Origin: Asterias amurensis
Taxonomy: Eukaryota; Echinodermata; Asteroidea; Forcipulatida; Asteriidae
NCBI RefSeq assembly: GCF_032118995.1
Contig: NC_092649.1
Span: 23,791,332 to 23,855,331 of the forward strand
Direction: 5' to 3'
Length of the DNA stretch: 64,000 nucleotides
Part shown: one piece after another, positions 1 through 10,855 of the stretch
Position numbering within the stretch: position 1 is the stretch's first letter
Layout: every line of letters begins with the position of its first letter
The notes under the pieces: generated by a model
Database searches by the model: none
Seen by the model: the letters and a program-made list of their open reading frames with translations, nothing else
What the model was told of the DNA's origin: nothing
Position numbers and translations under genes: made by a program

Positions 1-342
1 AGTTGTAAATATGAGCTAAAAACCAGTTTTTCAGACCCCAAAATCGGCCTAAAATGGCCAAAAAACAAAATGAGCCGTAACCATGGCAACGGGCTATATA
101 TAGAATTGAAAATGCAATTTTGTTTACTTGCACCCCAAGGCCCTTCCACCAACAAAGTATAAAAAAAATTCATTTTTTGACCGTGAGCAAGTATGTCAAC
201 TATTTACCTGAACTGACTCTTAAGTAGTGGACGGTTTCGGGCGCTTTTCGATGATCAACTTGACCGATCCGGGGCAACGCGTTACTTTAATGTTTTTCTG
301 TCCCAGATTTATTGCCTAGGTGTTAAATACATTTGATATATA

Positions 343-374
<32 letters not shown>

Positions 375-605
375 GGAATGTTTTTAAGTAGAACTATTTT
401 GTAAACTGTATATTTCGGCTTTTAGCCACTTAACTGTATTGCAGTGTTTTAATAAATAAACCATGAATAATAATAATACAGCTTGTAATACAGTGTGCAT
501 AAAATTGTGACTGATTTATCAACCTATTACACAACCTCTTAACATGATCAGGGAAAACAAACTGTAAAGGACAAACATTAATGTTATAATTTCCTTTAAT
601 TTTGT
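1..605. repeat. TMEM43 intron with a LINE-type 3' end
   Basis: Intron sequence upstream of the first TMEM43 exon in the window. Positions 343-368 are a T run. The stretch after it (about 370-478) ends in AATAAATAAACC and then AATAATAATAA, which is the usual 3' end of a CR1/L2-type LINE copy on the + strand. No coding part of that element is seen here. Positions 1-340 hold nothing I recognise. Confidence 0.45.
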
Positions 606-619
606 TTGTCTTTCTGTAG

Positions 620-3600
620 AGAGATGACAGTCAGTCCAATGACCTTTGTAGCAATACATACCTACATAGGAAACTACATGATAAAAGACAGCTTGAAAGA
701 GAAGATTGATAAATTTAAGCCATATGTTCCTACCAAAGAACCAAGTAAACCTAATGTTCAGCTCATTGATGGCAAGTTTTATCAGACAGATAACCCATTC
801 AGACCAAAGGTGAGTTTTCTATAATCAAAGCGTGACTTTTTTACTACTTCAGACATTTGTATGCTGAAAATAGCTTTAACTTTCTACATGTACAGTAAAG
901 GAATCATGCACTTTGACATGCTGCGATGCAAGTCTTTTAAGATCATAAACCAAAGGGAGCTTGAGGCTTGACTGCATTGTCACATAACAATTAAAGGCAG
1001 TGGACACTATTGGTAATTGTCAAAGACTAGCCTTCACAGTAAGTGTATCTCAACATATGCATAAAATGACAAACATGTGAAAATTTGAGCTCAATCGGTC
1101 ATCGAACTTGCGAGAAAATATTGACAGAAAAACCACCCTTGTCACACGAAGTTGTGTGCGTTTAGATGGTTGGTTTTGAGACCTCAAGTTCTGAATCTGA
1201 GGTCTCAAAATCAAATTCGTGGAAAATTACTTCTTTCTCGAAAACTATGGAACTTCAGAGGGAGCCGTTTCTCACAATGTTTTATACCATCAACCTCTCC
1301 CCATTACTTGTCACCAAGAAAGGTTTTATGATAACAATTCTTTTGAGTAATTGCTAATAGTTCCACTGCCTTTAAATATCAAACAAAATGAATTAGAATT
1401 GAAGTGTAATTAATCTCTGGGGCTCAGTCAAACAGACTGCATAATAGTTGTTTGTTTTCAAACACATTTGCAACATAAAATTACTTTTTGTAGTTACCAT
1501 ATATAACTTACATATGTTTAAAGATCAATATTTAAAAATACAATTGAATTTTTAAAATGCAGTTTGGAAAATCAGTAAAAATTGCTGTCAAAGTTGGTTT
1601 TCTTTATTCTTGGTTATGAATGAGTTTATGTTCCTGCATGTTGGCGCATGCATGCATAGAGAGTGCACTAAATTTCCCCTATTTAGAGTTTCCTATTAAT
1701 TGAATGTAAAAATAATGTGAACGATTATAATGCATTTGAATCAGTTGGTTTACTCTGCAGTGATTCAACATAATAAAAACTTTCTCTCTTTCAATACAAA
1801 GTATACAACTATTTCCAATTGAGTATTGAATCGTACAAAGAACCTAAAAGTGACCATGAGGCATCCATAACTCCAGGATTCAGTCCAAAGTTGGGTTCAG
1901 CAAATTACATGTATATATATATAACACATTTGGCCTGCACTTTCCTATCTACACTGGAGCCCAAACATCATCACAGCAGCTTTGCAACCTTTTTTATCAT
2001 CTGTTAGGATGCAAGTTAGATGCATAAATGTATTAATGTAGTATTTTTAAAAATTTTTTATGATGCCTTATTAAAGGAACACGTTGCCTTGGATCGGACG
2101 AGTTGGTCTTTGAAAAGCATTTGTAACTGTTTTTTATAAAATGCACATGGGTAGAAAGATGTTGTAAAAGTAGAATACAATGATCCACACAAACATGCCT
2201 CGAAATTGCACGGTTTTCCTTTTACCTCGTCGACTAACACGGGCGGCCATTTATGGGAGTCAAAATTTTTGACCCCCATAAATGGCCGACCATGTAAGTT
2301 CGCACTGTAAAAGGAAAACCACATTTCGAGACAAACTTGTGTGGATCATTGTATTCTACTTTTAAAACATCTATCCAACCATATGCATTTTATAAAAAAC
2401 GGTTACAAACGCTCAGTTATCGACCAATTCGTCCGATTTAAGGCAACGTGTTCCTTTAAATATCTTCTCTGTGGTTTAGAGTTTTAATTCAGTCATTTGA
2501 AGAGATACTGTATGTATTGATGTGTACATGTTTAGAGTTGGTTTTCCTAATGAAAGTATAAATGACACTGTTTTTAGGTTGGTGATGTGAGAGTAACATA
2601 TAGCTATGCTGGAGTGAGTGGTGAGGATGCTGCCCTAGGAGATCCAGATACAGTAAGTACATATACACACTGATTCATAGTCTATTCAAATAACAAACAT
2701 TCACAAATACCTGGGACAGTTTCGCTATTCCTATTGCTGGAGAGTAACATTTAGCTATGCTGGAGTGAGTGGTGAGGATGCTGCCCTAGGAGATCCAGAT
2801 ACAGTAAGTACATGTACACACTGATTCATAGTCTATTCAAATAACAAACATTCACAAATACCTGGGACAGTTTCGCTATTCCTATTGCTGGAGAGTAACA
2901 TTTAGCTATGCTGGAGTGAGTGGTGAGGATGCTGCCCTAGGAGATTCGGATACAGTAAGTACATATGTACACATTGATCCATAGTCTATTCAAACAACAA
3001 ACATTTTAGTTCACATGAGTTCACTTTGCTAATACTTGCTGTTTACTGTAAGCTTGGGCGATATCTCGATATAATCGAAAATCACGATACCATTTCTTAA
3101 ACGATTACCATATCGTCTTGATTTTTTGTTAATCGAATTATCGGCATATCGTGGTTTTGATGAAGTATCACGATGTCTTCCCTAGTTGAGACGTCTTGCA
3201 ACCACAAAGGGCTGTTAAAAAAAAATATAAAGTCCCAGAACCAACCCCAAGATTCCCCAATTAAAAAAAAATAACATCAAAGACTTGCGGTCTCCCACAG
3301 ACACTGCAGAAGTAACACAATGTATCAATTACCTCCCCTGTGTAGGAGCCTAGTGCGCCGCCTCGCTGCCGAACTGTAGACCACAGTGGGATCATATTAC
3401 ACAAACCACAAACCATCCACAACCGTTTTATGAATGAGAGGTCACCCCATGTGCATTATGGATGCTTATTGGTTAGCTAGAATGAAATTGGCAGGATATA
3501 CATATAACACTGTATAAGAACAGTCATGCGTTAAAATACACTTTATGTCTGTGTAACTCATAGAGCTACATGTATAACACCATGGGTAGACAGTACACCT

Positions 3601-6600
3601 CACAGATCCATTCCTCGATTTGTTTAGATTTTTGAAGTATGAAAATTGGGCATAGTAAAATGTCTAAATTTTACACTTCAAACATAAATCGCTATTTAAT
3701 CGAATATCGCGATACTTTTTTGACGATATATCGTGGGATAATAAAAGCAATATCGCCCAAGCTTAGTACTGTACATTTTACAAGCCAGTCACTTACGCTA
3801 TTTTAAAGTGGTTTGACTGATGGTTCATCTCGCCATGATTTCTTCCAAACAAGTTGAACTTTGGAATATCACTCATGTGTAGATCGTGTGTTCTCCATCA
3901 AAATACATGGAGCTTTGTTTTTCTTTTCCAGGTCAGTGTTATAGCAAAGCAATCAGGAAATCAGCTAACTAAGTATAAAACAGATACAGGAGAGTCACTT
4001 GAACTGGTTCACTTTGGAGAAAAAACAGCACAAGTAAGTTGAAATAATAATGATTTCATTATAGACTGTTTAAGTTGACCTCTGGACCATACAAGCTTTT
4101 ATGAGAATCAGCACTTCTGGGCATGCACCTCTATAGCAGCTACAGCAGGTAGTGAGGCAGTTGTTTTTGAAAGCAAATGGTATGGACTGATCCGACCTGT
4201 CAATCAAACTGTGCGCGTTCACCCATTTGACCAATCACAGCAATGATTGTGGTCGGACAAACTCGGTCATGCGTGCGCGTATATTTGGCACGCGCAGCAG
4301 AATCGTGCAGAATGTCATTGGGAGTGCTCGTACACGTGTCTTGCTCACGTGCGCTGTGGGCGGAGCTTCGTGGAAAGCCGGAACGGTCCATTGCGGTCAC
4401 CAAGTGAAAACAATATGTTTATGAGAAGTTCATGATTAACAGTGTCGAATGCAGATGAGAGATCCAGGAACACCATAGCTGTTATTCTACCAGCATCCAT
4501 GTTGAGAAGAATGTCACTGGAGACGTTGGCAAGTAAGGTTTCAATGCTGTGGTGCGGTCTGTAAGCAGATTGTCGGGGATCAAGAATTTGGTTTTCATGG
4601 AGGTAGTGTGAGAGTCTGCCGAAAGCAACACGCTCAAGAATTTTCGCCAGGTTAGGAAGGTTTGAGATAGGTCGGTAATTCTTCTTCAAAAGCAGACCAA
4701 TGTAAGCGAGCTTGGAAGCAGATGGCACCGAGGCTTGCTGGAAGCTCAGGTTGATGATGTTTGAAATTATCGGTGCAAAGGTTGATGCACAATCCTTGAC
4801 AAGCCTGGATGATATTAGATCCAAGTTGCATATCTTGGGAGGAGTTTTTCTTGGAAGTGACTCTATACCCGCTGAAGTTGTTGGTCTAAGCGATGACGAT
4901 ACGGCCGAAGTCTGCACTGGTAGTGGTGCAGTCACATTTGGAGAGAACTGTCTGCAAATTGATTCTATCTTACACTACATAACCTGCCAAAAAGCTGAGC
5001 CAATGACTCACTAGTGTTGTTTAAAGAAAGGGGGGATGACTTCGTGCGGTTAATAACAATAAACAATAATAAGACTTGTAATGCGCACGTATCCACCCTG
5101 CTGGGTGTTTGAGGCACAGAAAAGTTAAGTAGCTGGTTGCTTACAGTAAATAACCATTTACTGTCAGTCCCACAAAGTCGTCGATGTACAAGCTTGTTGA
5201 CAGTATTTCGATGTATTTCAAGCCGACTTGAGCGCCACCTCCTTTTCAGTTGCGTTCTCTTCTGCTTCCCCATGGTAATCCCATGAATATACCAAAATGG
5301 TTCCTGAAGTCAAATCCATCAAGAAAAAAAGTAGCAAAAAATGGTCAAGGAATCCAAAAATATGACCCTACTACGCGGACTTTCAGGACGTTGTTTGATG
5401 CGCCGTGATTTGGCAGGAGCAAGTGTATCCAAGATGCTTTGTAGCTGAGTGTTAATGTTGTCCACAAGAGCCCGTCTTTTGAATTAGTTTGGTAAAAGCA
5501 GCTCTGTCGATGGTCTTAATGTTGCGAGCATTTAATGTTTGATCAGGTTGAAGTGCCTTGTTCAGGTGGAGCTCACAGGTAAATCCTAGTGATTGGATAT
5601 ACCAGGTAGTACTTGAACGTTCAAATACAGATGACTTTCAAGTTTGCGAAATATGAGAACATCAAGGATGTGGCCCTTGTCCTATGTAGAGGAGGTGACT
5701 TCCTGCAGTAGTCCATGACTGGCGATTAGTTCATGAAACTTCTTGGTGTTTGGAAGAGCAGGGTTGTCAAGATGAATGTTTAAATCCCCAGTTATAAGAA
5801 GAGGTGTTGGCCGGAAAATAAGTTCATTCGTCATTAATGAAAACTCTTCCAGAAACTTGTTGAACGATATCCGAGTGTTCGGTGGTCTGTAAATGACAAC
5901 AACGTCCACGCTAGTACTGTTTGCTGTGAGGGTGCACATCATCATTTCAAATGATTCGTACGTAGGCAAAGGTATGACCGTTAAACTCAATTCATCGCGA
6001 AAAAGGAGAGCAAAACTGCTACCTCGTCTACCTGCTCTGGGCAGATGCTTATATGTGAAACTCAATCACGTAACACAGGAGGCCCATTTTGGTCCTAGAG
6101 GTTAAACTCAGTGTCAGTGTTATATTTCTCTGTTGGTCTTTGGCCACTTTCGTGGTGGTTGCAGTTGGAGTGCATATAGTTGATGATGTGACAGGCTTGG
6201 TTCGACATGTCTCTTCTACTGGTAGACCTTGAATGCTCGAGTTGGCTTTGCGTTTTAAGTTCTCACTGGTGCGTTTATAACTTCCGACAGCACTTGAACG
6301 GTGGCCAGTGACTTCACAGATTAACAGCTCATCAACTTCTTTGTCAAACATCCGAGTTATCGCACTTGATTGAGGCAGTGCCCAGATAAACCGGCTTGCT
6401 TGCACATGTCTGCCACAACATTCGCTAGCTTGTAGCATCCTGATTGCTGGTTTGCATACAACATTTCTCCTGTAGATTTGGCTAGTGGGCGAAGATAGAA
6501 CATTTGCGTCCTTCTTTGAAGATGATTGTGCTGGAGAACCTCCTTGTACAACCTGACAATTTTTATTTTATTTTATGTTTTTATGCAAGTCGCCAGACAC

Positions 6601-9448
6601 ACAAGGCCTGAAGGCCACAACAAGGTGTGGGCTACAATTATTTTTGTCCAGAGGCTGTTGCCACCTACTCCTAGGGCTGAAACAGGATTACCCCTTTTAC
6701 AGTCCATACGGATGTAGGCTTGGGTATCATCAGTCCGAAGCCTGGCTGGTAGAGCAGAAAGCACTACCTCCCCAGTGAAGTGCAAATGGTTCTTATTTTC
6801 AGAGGCATCCACTACCTTTGGCTTCACTTTGCGATAATTTAGCCTGCCTTGCTTTGCTTTTGACACATCTTCAGTATATTGAAGATGCTTGCCTCAATTG
6901 TTATCAGTCAGAATAATAAATGAACATTTATAAAGCGCCTTATGCCATGCCTCAAAGCGCTTTGCACAAATATAAAAATCAGCTACATATTAAAAACACT
7001 CATAACATCTTACAATAAGTAGATAAGCAAAATATATACTAGTAACAAATATGAATTTAAACAGATTCAATATAAAAGTACAAGAGGGGAGAGGTTACCA
7101 CCACGATTCACCCTCAGCCAAGATCCTCGGCATCTGGCGGTAATGTTTACGATTAAAACCATACAGCAGGACTAAACATTTGTAGAACATCCAAAGATTA
7201 GGCAAAAGAGTTATTGTTTAAAAAGATGGGCTTTCAAGAGTTAGCAGGACGTATGGGTTCAGGCAAGTTGTTCCATAGCCTTCCTTGCTTGAATGCTCGT
7301 TGACCATAGAAACTAGTGGATGCATGAGTAGGAAAATCTAGGAGATTCTGTGAGGAAGATCGGAGCTGACGCAAAGGTCTATATTCTTGTAAGAGATCTG
7401 TGATATAACAGTTAATTGAGAATTGTTCTGTCTCAAATTCCTGTGTGCTTGGCCTCCACACAATGCAAAATTCAATCCAGGGAGATAATAATAATAATAA
7501 TAATGATACTGCATTTTTAAAGCGCACCAAATCTGTAGAACATTCAAAGGCGCTGGTCAAAGAACAAGAAGAAAATTTCACTCTATATCTGCATAGGCTA
7601 ATCTGAAGAGATGGGTTTTGAGAGAATGTTGGAATCAAGAGATGTCATGTGTGTCCTTGAGATGTTGAGGCAGAGAGTTCCAGAGGCGTGGTGAAATGTT
7701 ACTGAATGCCCTGTCCCCATAGCTGGATAAACGGGTCAGAGGAACATAGAGCATGCTGCCAGATGACCTCAGACCCGGCCTGGCACTACGGGGTTGAATC
7801 ATGTTCTGTATGTAGGTAATGGATAGTCCATGGAGAGAGCCTTGAATGTCAGAAGGATGATCTTGTATTGGATTCTGGAATAAATGGGTAACCAGTGGAG
7901 ATATATCAAAGTATTGATTAACTGTGAAGGGTTGGAACTGCCAAGGACTCCTTCTCGTCCAGTTTTATAACTTGTGATTGACATTGAAGGATGCCTAATT
8001 TGTTGTGATGTTGATTCTCTTACAGGAGATGATTGAAGATGAGTTACATGCAAGTAGTACTCTGACGTGGACACTTAGACTTGGAGGCTGGCTTATAATG
8101 CTCATTGGATTGAACTTCATGACAAATATTATATATACGTTGGGTGAGTTGTTCAATTATCTATCAATTATATGTGTAATAATTTTTCTACACAAAAATG
8201 CAACCTCAAGATATGTTGCTCTCTTTGAGGAAACTTTTTTAAAACGCAGAATCCAAAACAATTAAACATCAAGAAGTTAAGTATTCAATATAAAAGCTAG
8301 TTTACTCAAAATAATTATTAGCATAAAACATTTCTTGGTGATTGGTGATAGGGAGAGGTTGATGGTATAAAACATTGTGAGAAACGGCTCCCTCTGAATT
8401 GCCATAATTTTCAAGAAAGAAGTAATTTTTCACGAATTTGATTTCGAGACCTCAGATTTAGAACTTGAGGTCTCAAAATCAACCATCTAAATGCACACAA
8501 CTTCGTGTGACAAGGGTGTTTTTTTCTTTCATTATTATCTCGCAACTTCGATGACCGATTGAGCTCAAATTTTCACAGGTTAGTTATTTTATGCATATGT
8601 TGAGATACACCAACTGTGAAGGATACACCACCTGTGAAGGCAGTCTTTGACAATTGCAGATAGTGTCCACTGTCTTTAAATGGGGTCCAAAGCAGTACAA
8701 TAAGCTCAACATAATATTCTGCACATGGCCATAATGGTATTTGAGGCTCCAATCCAATGGGAAATATTTCACAAGACCACAGGCCGTGAGGTAGCTTGAA
8801 TGTTTAGCTGTAGGGCCATTACACAAGAAGAGCAAGTAAAATTTACAATGTAATAGTCAGATTGTCATTTACTTCCTTTAAAAATGAAATAAATAAATGA
8901 AGAATTAACAAAATTGCTAAATTAATCCAGGCTTGCAACTTTTCCTCAACTGATTTCCTTGTTTTATATTCTCAGTTTTGCCATTAAAAATTTAAAAATA
9001 CTACGCAAATTTTGTAATTTCCTCTTTTTTTTGTGAAGTTGCAGTTGCATGCCTGTTAATCCTAATCCTAATTCAGAATCACAATTTTTGTTGTTGAAAT
9101 GCTTAGTCCTGATTTGGATCGGTGGGCATTTTGTGTATAAAGATAGACTTCCATCAGCAATGAATTTGAAGTGTACACATCATGATTAATGTAATAACTA
9201 ACGTGTGTATTATTGTTTTGGTTTGTTTTTTTACAGTTGAGTGGTTCCCTATACTTGGTACCATGGTGAGCATGGGTCTATCAGCTTTCAATTTATGTGC
9301 ATCTATCTCTCTTTCTGTGATAACGGTTTCTGCAGGATGGCTATGGTATCGACCTATCTTAGCACTCTCATTGATTGCTCTTGCCTCGGTACCACCGCTA
9401 CTGTCTTATATTAGAGCGAATCAAATCAAACAAGATTCAAAGGTTTAA
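620..9448 (+). CDS. TMEM43: TMEM43 (LUMA), C-terminal five exons; 5' part outside window
   Basis: Exons 620-809, 2578-2652, 3932-4033, 8026-8143 and 9237-9448 (stop TAA 9446-9448) have GT-AG borders and join in frame to about 232 residues matching the C-terminal 60% of vertebrate TMEM43 (about 400 aa). Markers are VGDVRVTYSYAGVSG, VSVIAKQSGNQL, the membrane segment WLIMLIGLNFMTNIIYTL, and the final pair of hydrophobic segments around SVITVSAGWLWYRP. TMEM43 is a multipass protein of the ER and inner nuclear membrane that binds lamins and emerin; mutations in the human protein cause arrhythmogenic cardiomyopathy. The first three exons start and end in phase 0. The 75-bp exon is followed by two extra tandem copies (separate entry). 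The 4-kb intron 4034-8025 is filled with retroelement and Crypton debris. The nearest AATAAA downstream is at 11267, so the 3' end is uncertain. Confidence 0.95.
991..1375 (+). mobile_element. TTAA-flanked inverted-repeat element, family A, copy 1
   Basis: About 385 bp with inverted ends AAGGCAGTGGACACTATTGG (the right end is slightly mutated), bounded by TTAA on each side. It carries an internal palindrome built on GAGACCTCA/TGAGGTCTC. At least ten related copies lie in this window. TTAA target sites suggest mobilisation by a piggyBac-type transposase, which is inference. It has no coding capacity; the short ORF through it is chance. Confidence 0.8.
2071..2459. mobile_element. TTAA-flanked inverted-repeat element, family B, copy 1
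   Basis: 389 bp with TTAA at both borders and inverted ends AGGAACACGTTGCCTTGG. The centre is palindromic around GGGAGTCAAAATTTTTGACCCCC. Two more copies are at 10856-11255 and 35632-36009. It is a non-autonomous DNA transposon inside a TMEM43 intron. Confidence 0.8.
2578..2954 (+). repeat. TMEM43: Tandemly triplicated TMEM43 exon with transposon-derived 5' extension
   Basis: Exon 2578-2652 is followed by two near-identical copies with a period of about 151 bp (the shared AGAGTAACA is at 2590, 2741 and 2892). Copies 2 and 3 keep the GTAAGT donor and an open frame but lack the original first 12 bases and acceptor. In their place is ACCTGGGACAG followed by TTTCGCTATTCCTATTGCTGG, sequence also found at the head of a dispersed repeat (31345, 45565, 50735). 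Taking that CAG as acceptor gives exons 2720-2803 and 2871-2954, each 84 bp, phase 0 and without a stop, adding FRYSYCW before RVTFSYAGVSG. The copies differ at only a few bases, so the event is recent. Whether copies 2 and 3 are spliced in is unknown. Confidence 0.85.
3049..3765. mobile_element. GATATC-rich hAT-like element, family D, copy 1
   Basis: Inverted ends TAAGCTTGGGCGATAT and ATATCGCCCAAGCTTA, with subterminal runs of short palindromes such as CGATATCG and ATATCGATAT. At 717 bp it is the longest of three copies (others at 18253 and 39344). The middle, about 3180-3660, is unrelated to the other copies and has no transposase frame I can see. Confidence 0.75.
4180..4420. mobile_element. 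Inverted-repeat element of the ATGGAC(C/T)G family, family M, copy 1
   Basis: Imperfect inverted ends (ATGGACTGATCCG left, CGGAACGGTCCAT right) enclose ACCAATCACAGCAATGATTG and GTGGGCGGAGCTTCGTGG. A second copy lies inverted at 20851-21060, and shorter relatives are at 12617-12720 and 61428-61575. Overlapping short ORFs on both strands are chance. Confidence 0.65.
4421..6095 (-). mobile_element. CR1/L2-like LINE remnant (endonuclease and reverse transcriptase pieces)
   Basis: Read on the minus strand. 6065-5682 encodes part of an APE-type endonuclease (FTYKHLPRAGRRGSSFALLF, VVVIYRPPNT, LLITGDLNIHLDNP). 4935-4435 encodes the start of the reverse transcriptase (KNYRPISNLPNLAKILERV, QSAYRPHHSIETLL, FLDLSSAFDTVNHELL). 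The catalytic FADD-type box and everything 3' of it are missing; the copy is cut off at family M. About 750 bp between the two domains includes another insertion (5040-5280) and linker. Several frame breaks show it is inactive. It sits in antisense inside a TMEM43 intron. Confidence 0.85.
5040..5280 (-). mobile_element. Retroelement 3' end with ATT tail, inserted in the LINE remnant
   Basis: On the minus strand the block runs through CACCCAGCAGGGTGGATA and ends in an ATT/TTG-rich tail at about 5055-5075. The same end (AAGACTT, then ATCCACCCTGCTGGGTGTT) recurs at 62400-62445 next to a long AAT run. This identifies a dispersed retroelement or SINE tail. The 5' boundary near 5280 is uncertain. 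Confidence 0.5.
6096..6560 (-). pseudogene. Crypton-type tyrosine recombinase fragment
   Basis: Minus-strand frames give QMFYLRPLAKSTGEMLYANQ and KLANVVADMCKQAGLSGHC. After a frame change they give ITRMFDKEVDELLICEVTGH, RSSAV and SYKRTSENLKRKANSSIQG. This is the C-terminal catalytic region of a tyrosine recombinase: the G-H-R-S box and the active-site tyrosine in SYKR are visible, while the first histidine-arginine box falls at the frame break. The LTGH...Y pattern resembles Crypton elements and their domesticated relatives of the KIAA1958/ZMYM type. The N-terminal part is not seen. A DIRS-type origin cannot be excluded from this fragment alone. It is an inactive piece within the TMEM43 intron. 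Confidence 0.65.
6561..6900 (-). mobile_element. Retroelement 3' end with A-rich tail
   Basis: On the minus strand a non-coding block with CCCACACCTTGTTGTGGCC ends in CATAAAATAAAATAAAAATTG, which looks like the tail of a LINE or SINE inserted next to the Crypton fragment. I see no diagnostic domain. The 5' boundary near 6900 is approximate. Confidence 0.45.
6905..7484 (-). mobile_element. 5'-truncated LINE, C-terminal end of reverse transcriptase plus 3' UTR (older copy)
   Basis: Minus strand 7415-7234 reads CYITDLLQEYRPLRQLRSSS, then FYGQRAFKQGRLWNNLPEPI, the C-terminal signature of CR1/L2-type reverse transcriptases (RxLRSS...RAF...LWNxLP). The 3' end is near 6905-6930 with the common AAGCGCTTTATAAATGTTCA motif. 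Confidence 0.75.
7485..8022 (-). mobile_element. 5'-truncated LINE, C-terminal end with ATT-repeat tail (second copy)
   Basis: Minus strand begins at LHWLPIYSRIQYKIILLTFKAL (interior residues), continues through RPGLRSSGSMLYVPL and YGDRAFSNISPRLWNSLPQ (about 7690-7800), and ends in GCGCTTTAAAAATGC plus an ATT microsatellite at 7487-7504. It abuts the older LINE end at its own tail, as expected if it inserted there. The 5' end stops a few bases from the acceptor of TMEM43 exon 8026. Confidence 0.8.
8298..8680 (-). mobile_element. Family A element, copy 2 (inverted)
   Basis: Reverse orientation of the AAGGCAGTGGACACTATTGG family. The internal palindrome GAGACCTCAGATTTAGAACT lies at about 8450-8475. 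The left end is eroded and the right end is intact at TTAA 8677. It lies in the last TMEM43 intron. Confidence 0.75.
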
Positions 9449-9639
9449 CAGGGTATTAGGTGTATTTTCATATTTGTTCTTACTTTTTTGAGTCCTGGTT
9501 TTTAGTGCAAGTATATATCACTGAAATACATGTGTGCACATACACCTGGGACCTGTGTCAGCATGCATCAACATGGAGCTGTGTCATCTTGTTCATCAAA
9601 AACAATGTGTTGAAAGATCAAATTGCCAAATCACCAGGG

Positions 9640-9790
9640 GTGGATTTCACCAGATTTCAAGAGATAAGACTAGTCTTTATCTCGAGTTAGGACGAGTTAC
9701 TCATCCTACATAACTTGGGTCTAGCTATACGTTTTTGATATCTCTTAGGACTAGTCCTAACTCTTTTGAAATCCAGGTACTTTAGGACAC
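9640..9790. repeat. Short palindromic repeat, family N, copy 1
   Basis: GGGTGGATTTCACCAGATTTC at the left and its inverted partner (TTTGAAATCCA) at the right enclose GACTAGTC/TTAGGACTAGTCC motifs. A related copy is at 49625-49795. It is probably a short non-autonomous transposon; no coding content. Confidence 0.6.
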
Positions 9791-9956
9791 GCCACTACGT
9801 GTACCTTTGTGTTGTGTCCTCACAATTATTATCTGGCAAAAGTTCTACACCATTTTTCTTAGTAGTTCATGGCTGCATTAGTGGGGAGTAAACATCATCA
9901 TGCGATAAGATATTAAGCATGCAATAGTGAGCATTACTTCAAACTTGGCCCTGTTG

Positions 9957-10258
9957 CATAGAGTTATATATAAGAACTAGAGGGCGCACTGGTGATGCTG
10001 CTTGCACATGACAAACGCGACGGGACCGCAATATGACAGGCGCGCCATTCTGTACGCGCGTTGGATATGAAATACACGTTTGAGTTTATTTTTTTTATTG
10101 AACGCTCACGCGATACTGTTTGTTCAACTTACAAAATGGTGGCACAAACACACGCTGTGAGATGGCTGTTTTGTCAATTTAGAAAATGGCCGCCTGCGCG
10201 CATGCCAGGGTGCGTATATAGGCCAGTGCGCCCTCTAGTTCTTATATATAACTCTATG
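9957..10258. mobile_element. Intact hAT-like short element, 36-bp perfect inverted repeats, 8-bp target duplication
   Basis: 302 bp. The ends begin CATAGAGTTATATATAAGA and mirror each other perfectly for 36 bases. Direct repeats CCCTGTTG at 9949-9956 and 10259-10266 are an 8-bp target-site duplication, as made by hAT transposases. Perfect ends imply a young insertion. The 68-residue ORF inside is not recognised. Confidence 0.9.
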
Positions 10259-10266
10259 CCCTGTTG

Positions 10267-10855
10267 ATACTTGTAGATACATGTAACTGAAGCTAAGTAC
10301 AATGTACATGTACATATCTAAAACTAAGTTCTTACAAAAGTAAATTGGGCAGGACAGAGAGGATTTTTAAATTCATGGCCACATTAACACTTACTTTCCA
10401 GTACGCGCTAATCCACCCATCAGATGCTCAAACTGGAGGGTGGTATAAAAAGCTTTGAGCTACTTCCAGTTTTTATATTGCACTCTGCCTATTGTGAGTG
10501 TCAATGTGTCACGCTCCGCATACGGACAGTGCACAAAATTGCATTCTAAACTTTGCGCGTGCATGATAACGTCGCGAAATAACCTTCTGAAATTTGTAAC
10601 TTTGCGCGTTGCACGTGAGACTGGAAGATGCATTATAACATCGTTATAACATGCACGCTTGTAGAATACTGAAAAATATAGTGCTTTTGCGAGGTTGGAT
10701 ATGGGACGCAAACGCGCTATATTTTTCCGTAACCCACTCACGCTTGTGTAATACATGTAACTTATAGTATGCATTATTTAAAAATTCTGTTTACAAATAA
10801 TTGGATGTGTCACTTAAAAATTTGAAAGCGCATACAACTAAAAGCTACCTGGTTG
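10267..10855. other. Unassigned intergenic DNA with a possible inverted-repeat unit
   Basis: The stretch 10545-10760 contains inverted pieces (TTTGCGCGTGCATGATAACG, CATTATAACATCG and ATATTTTTCCGTAACCC) that may be a degraded foldback element. No gene is seen. Confidence 0.3.

Noticed and set aside
4200-4435. Three overlapping short ORFs at 4200-4435
   Set aside because: They lie in a GC-rich inverted-repeat element with a second copy at 20851 and encode nothing recognisable.
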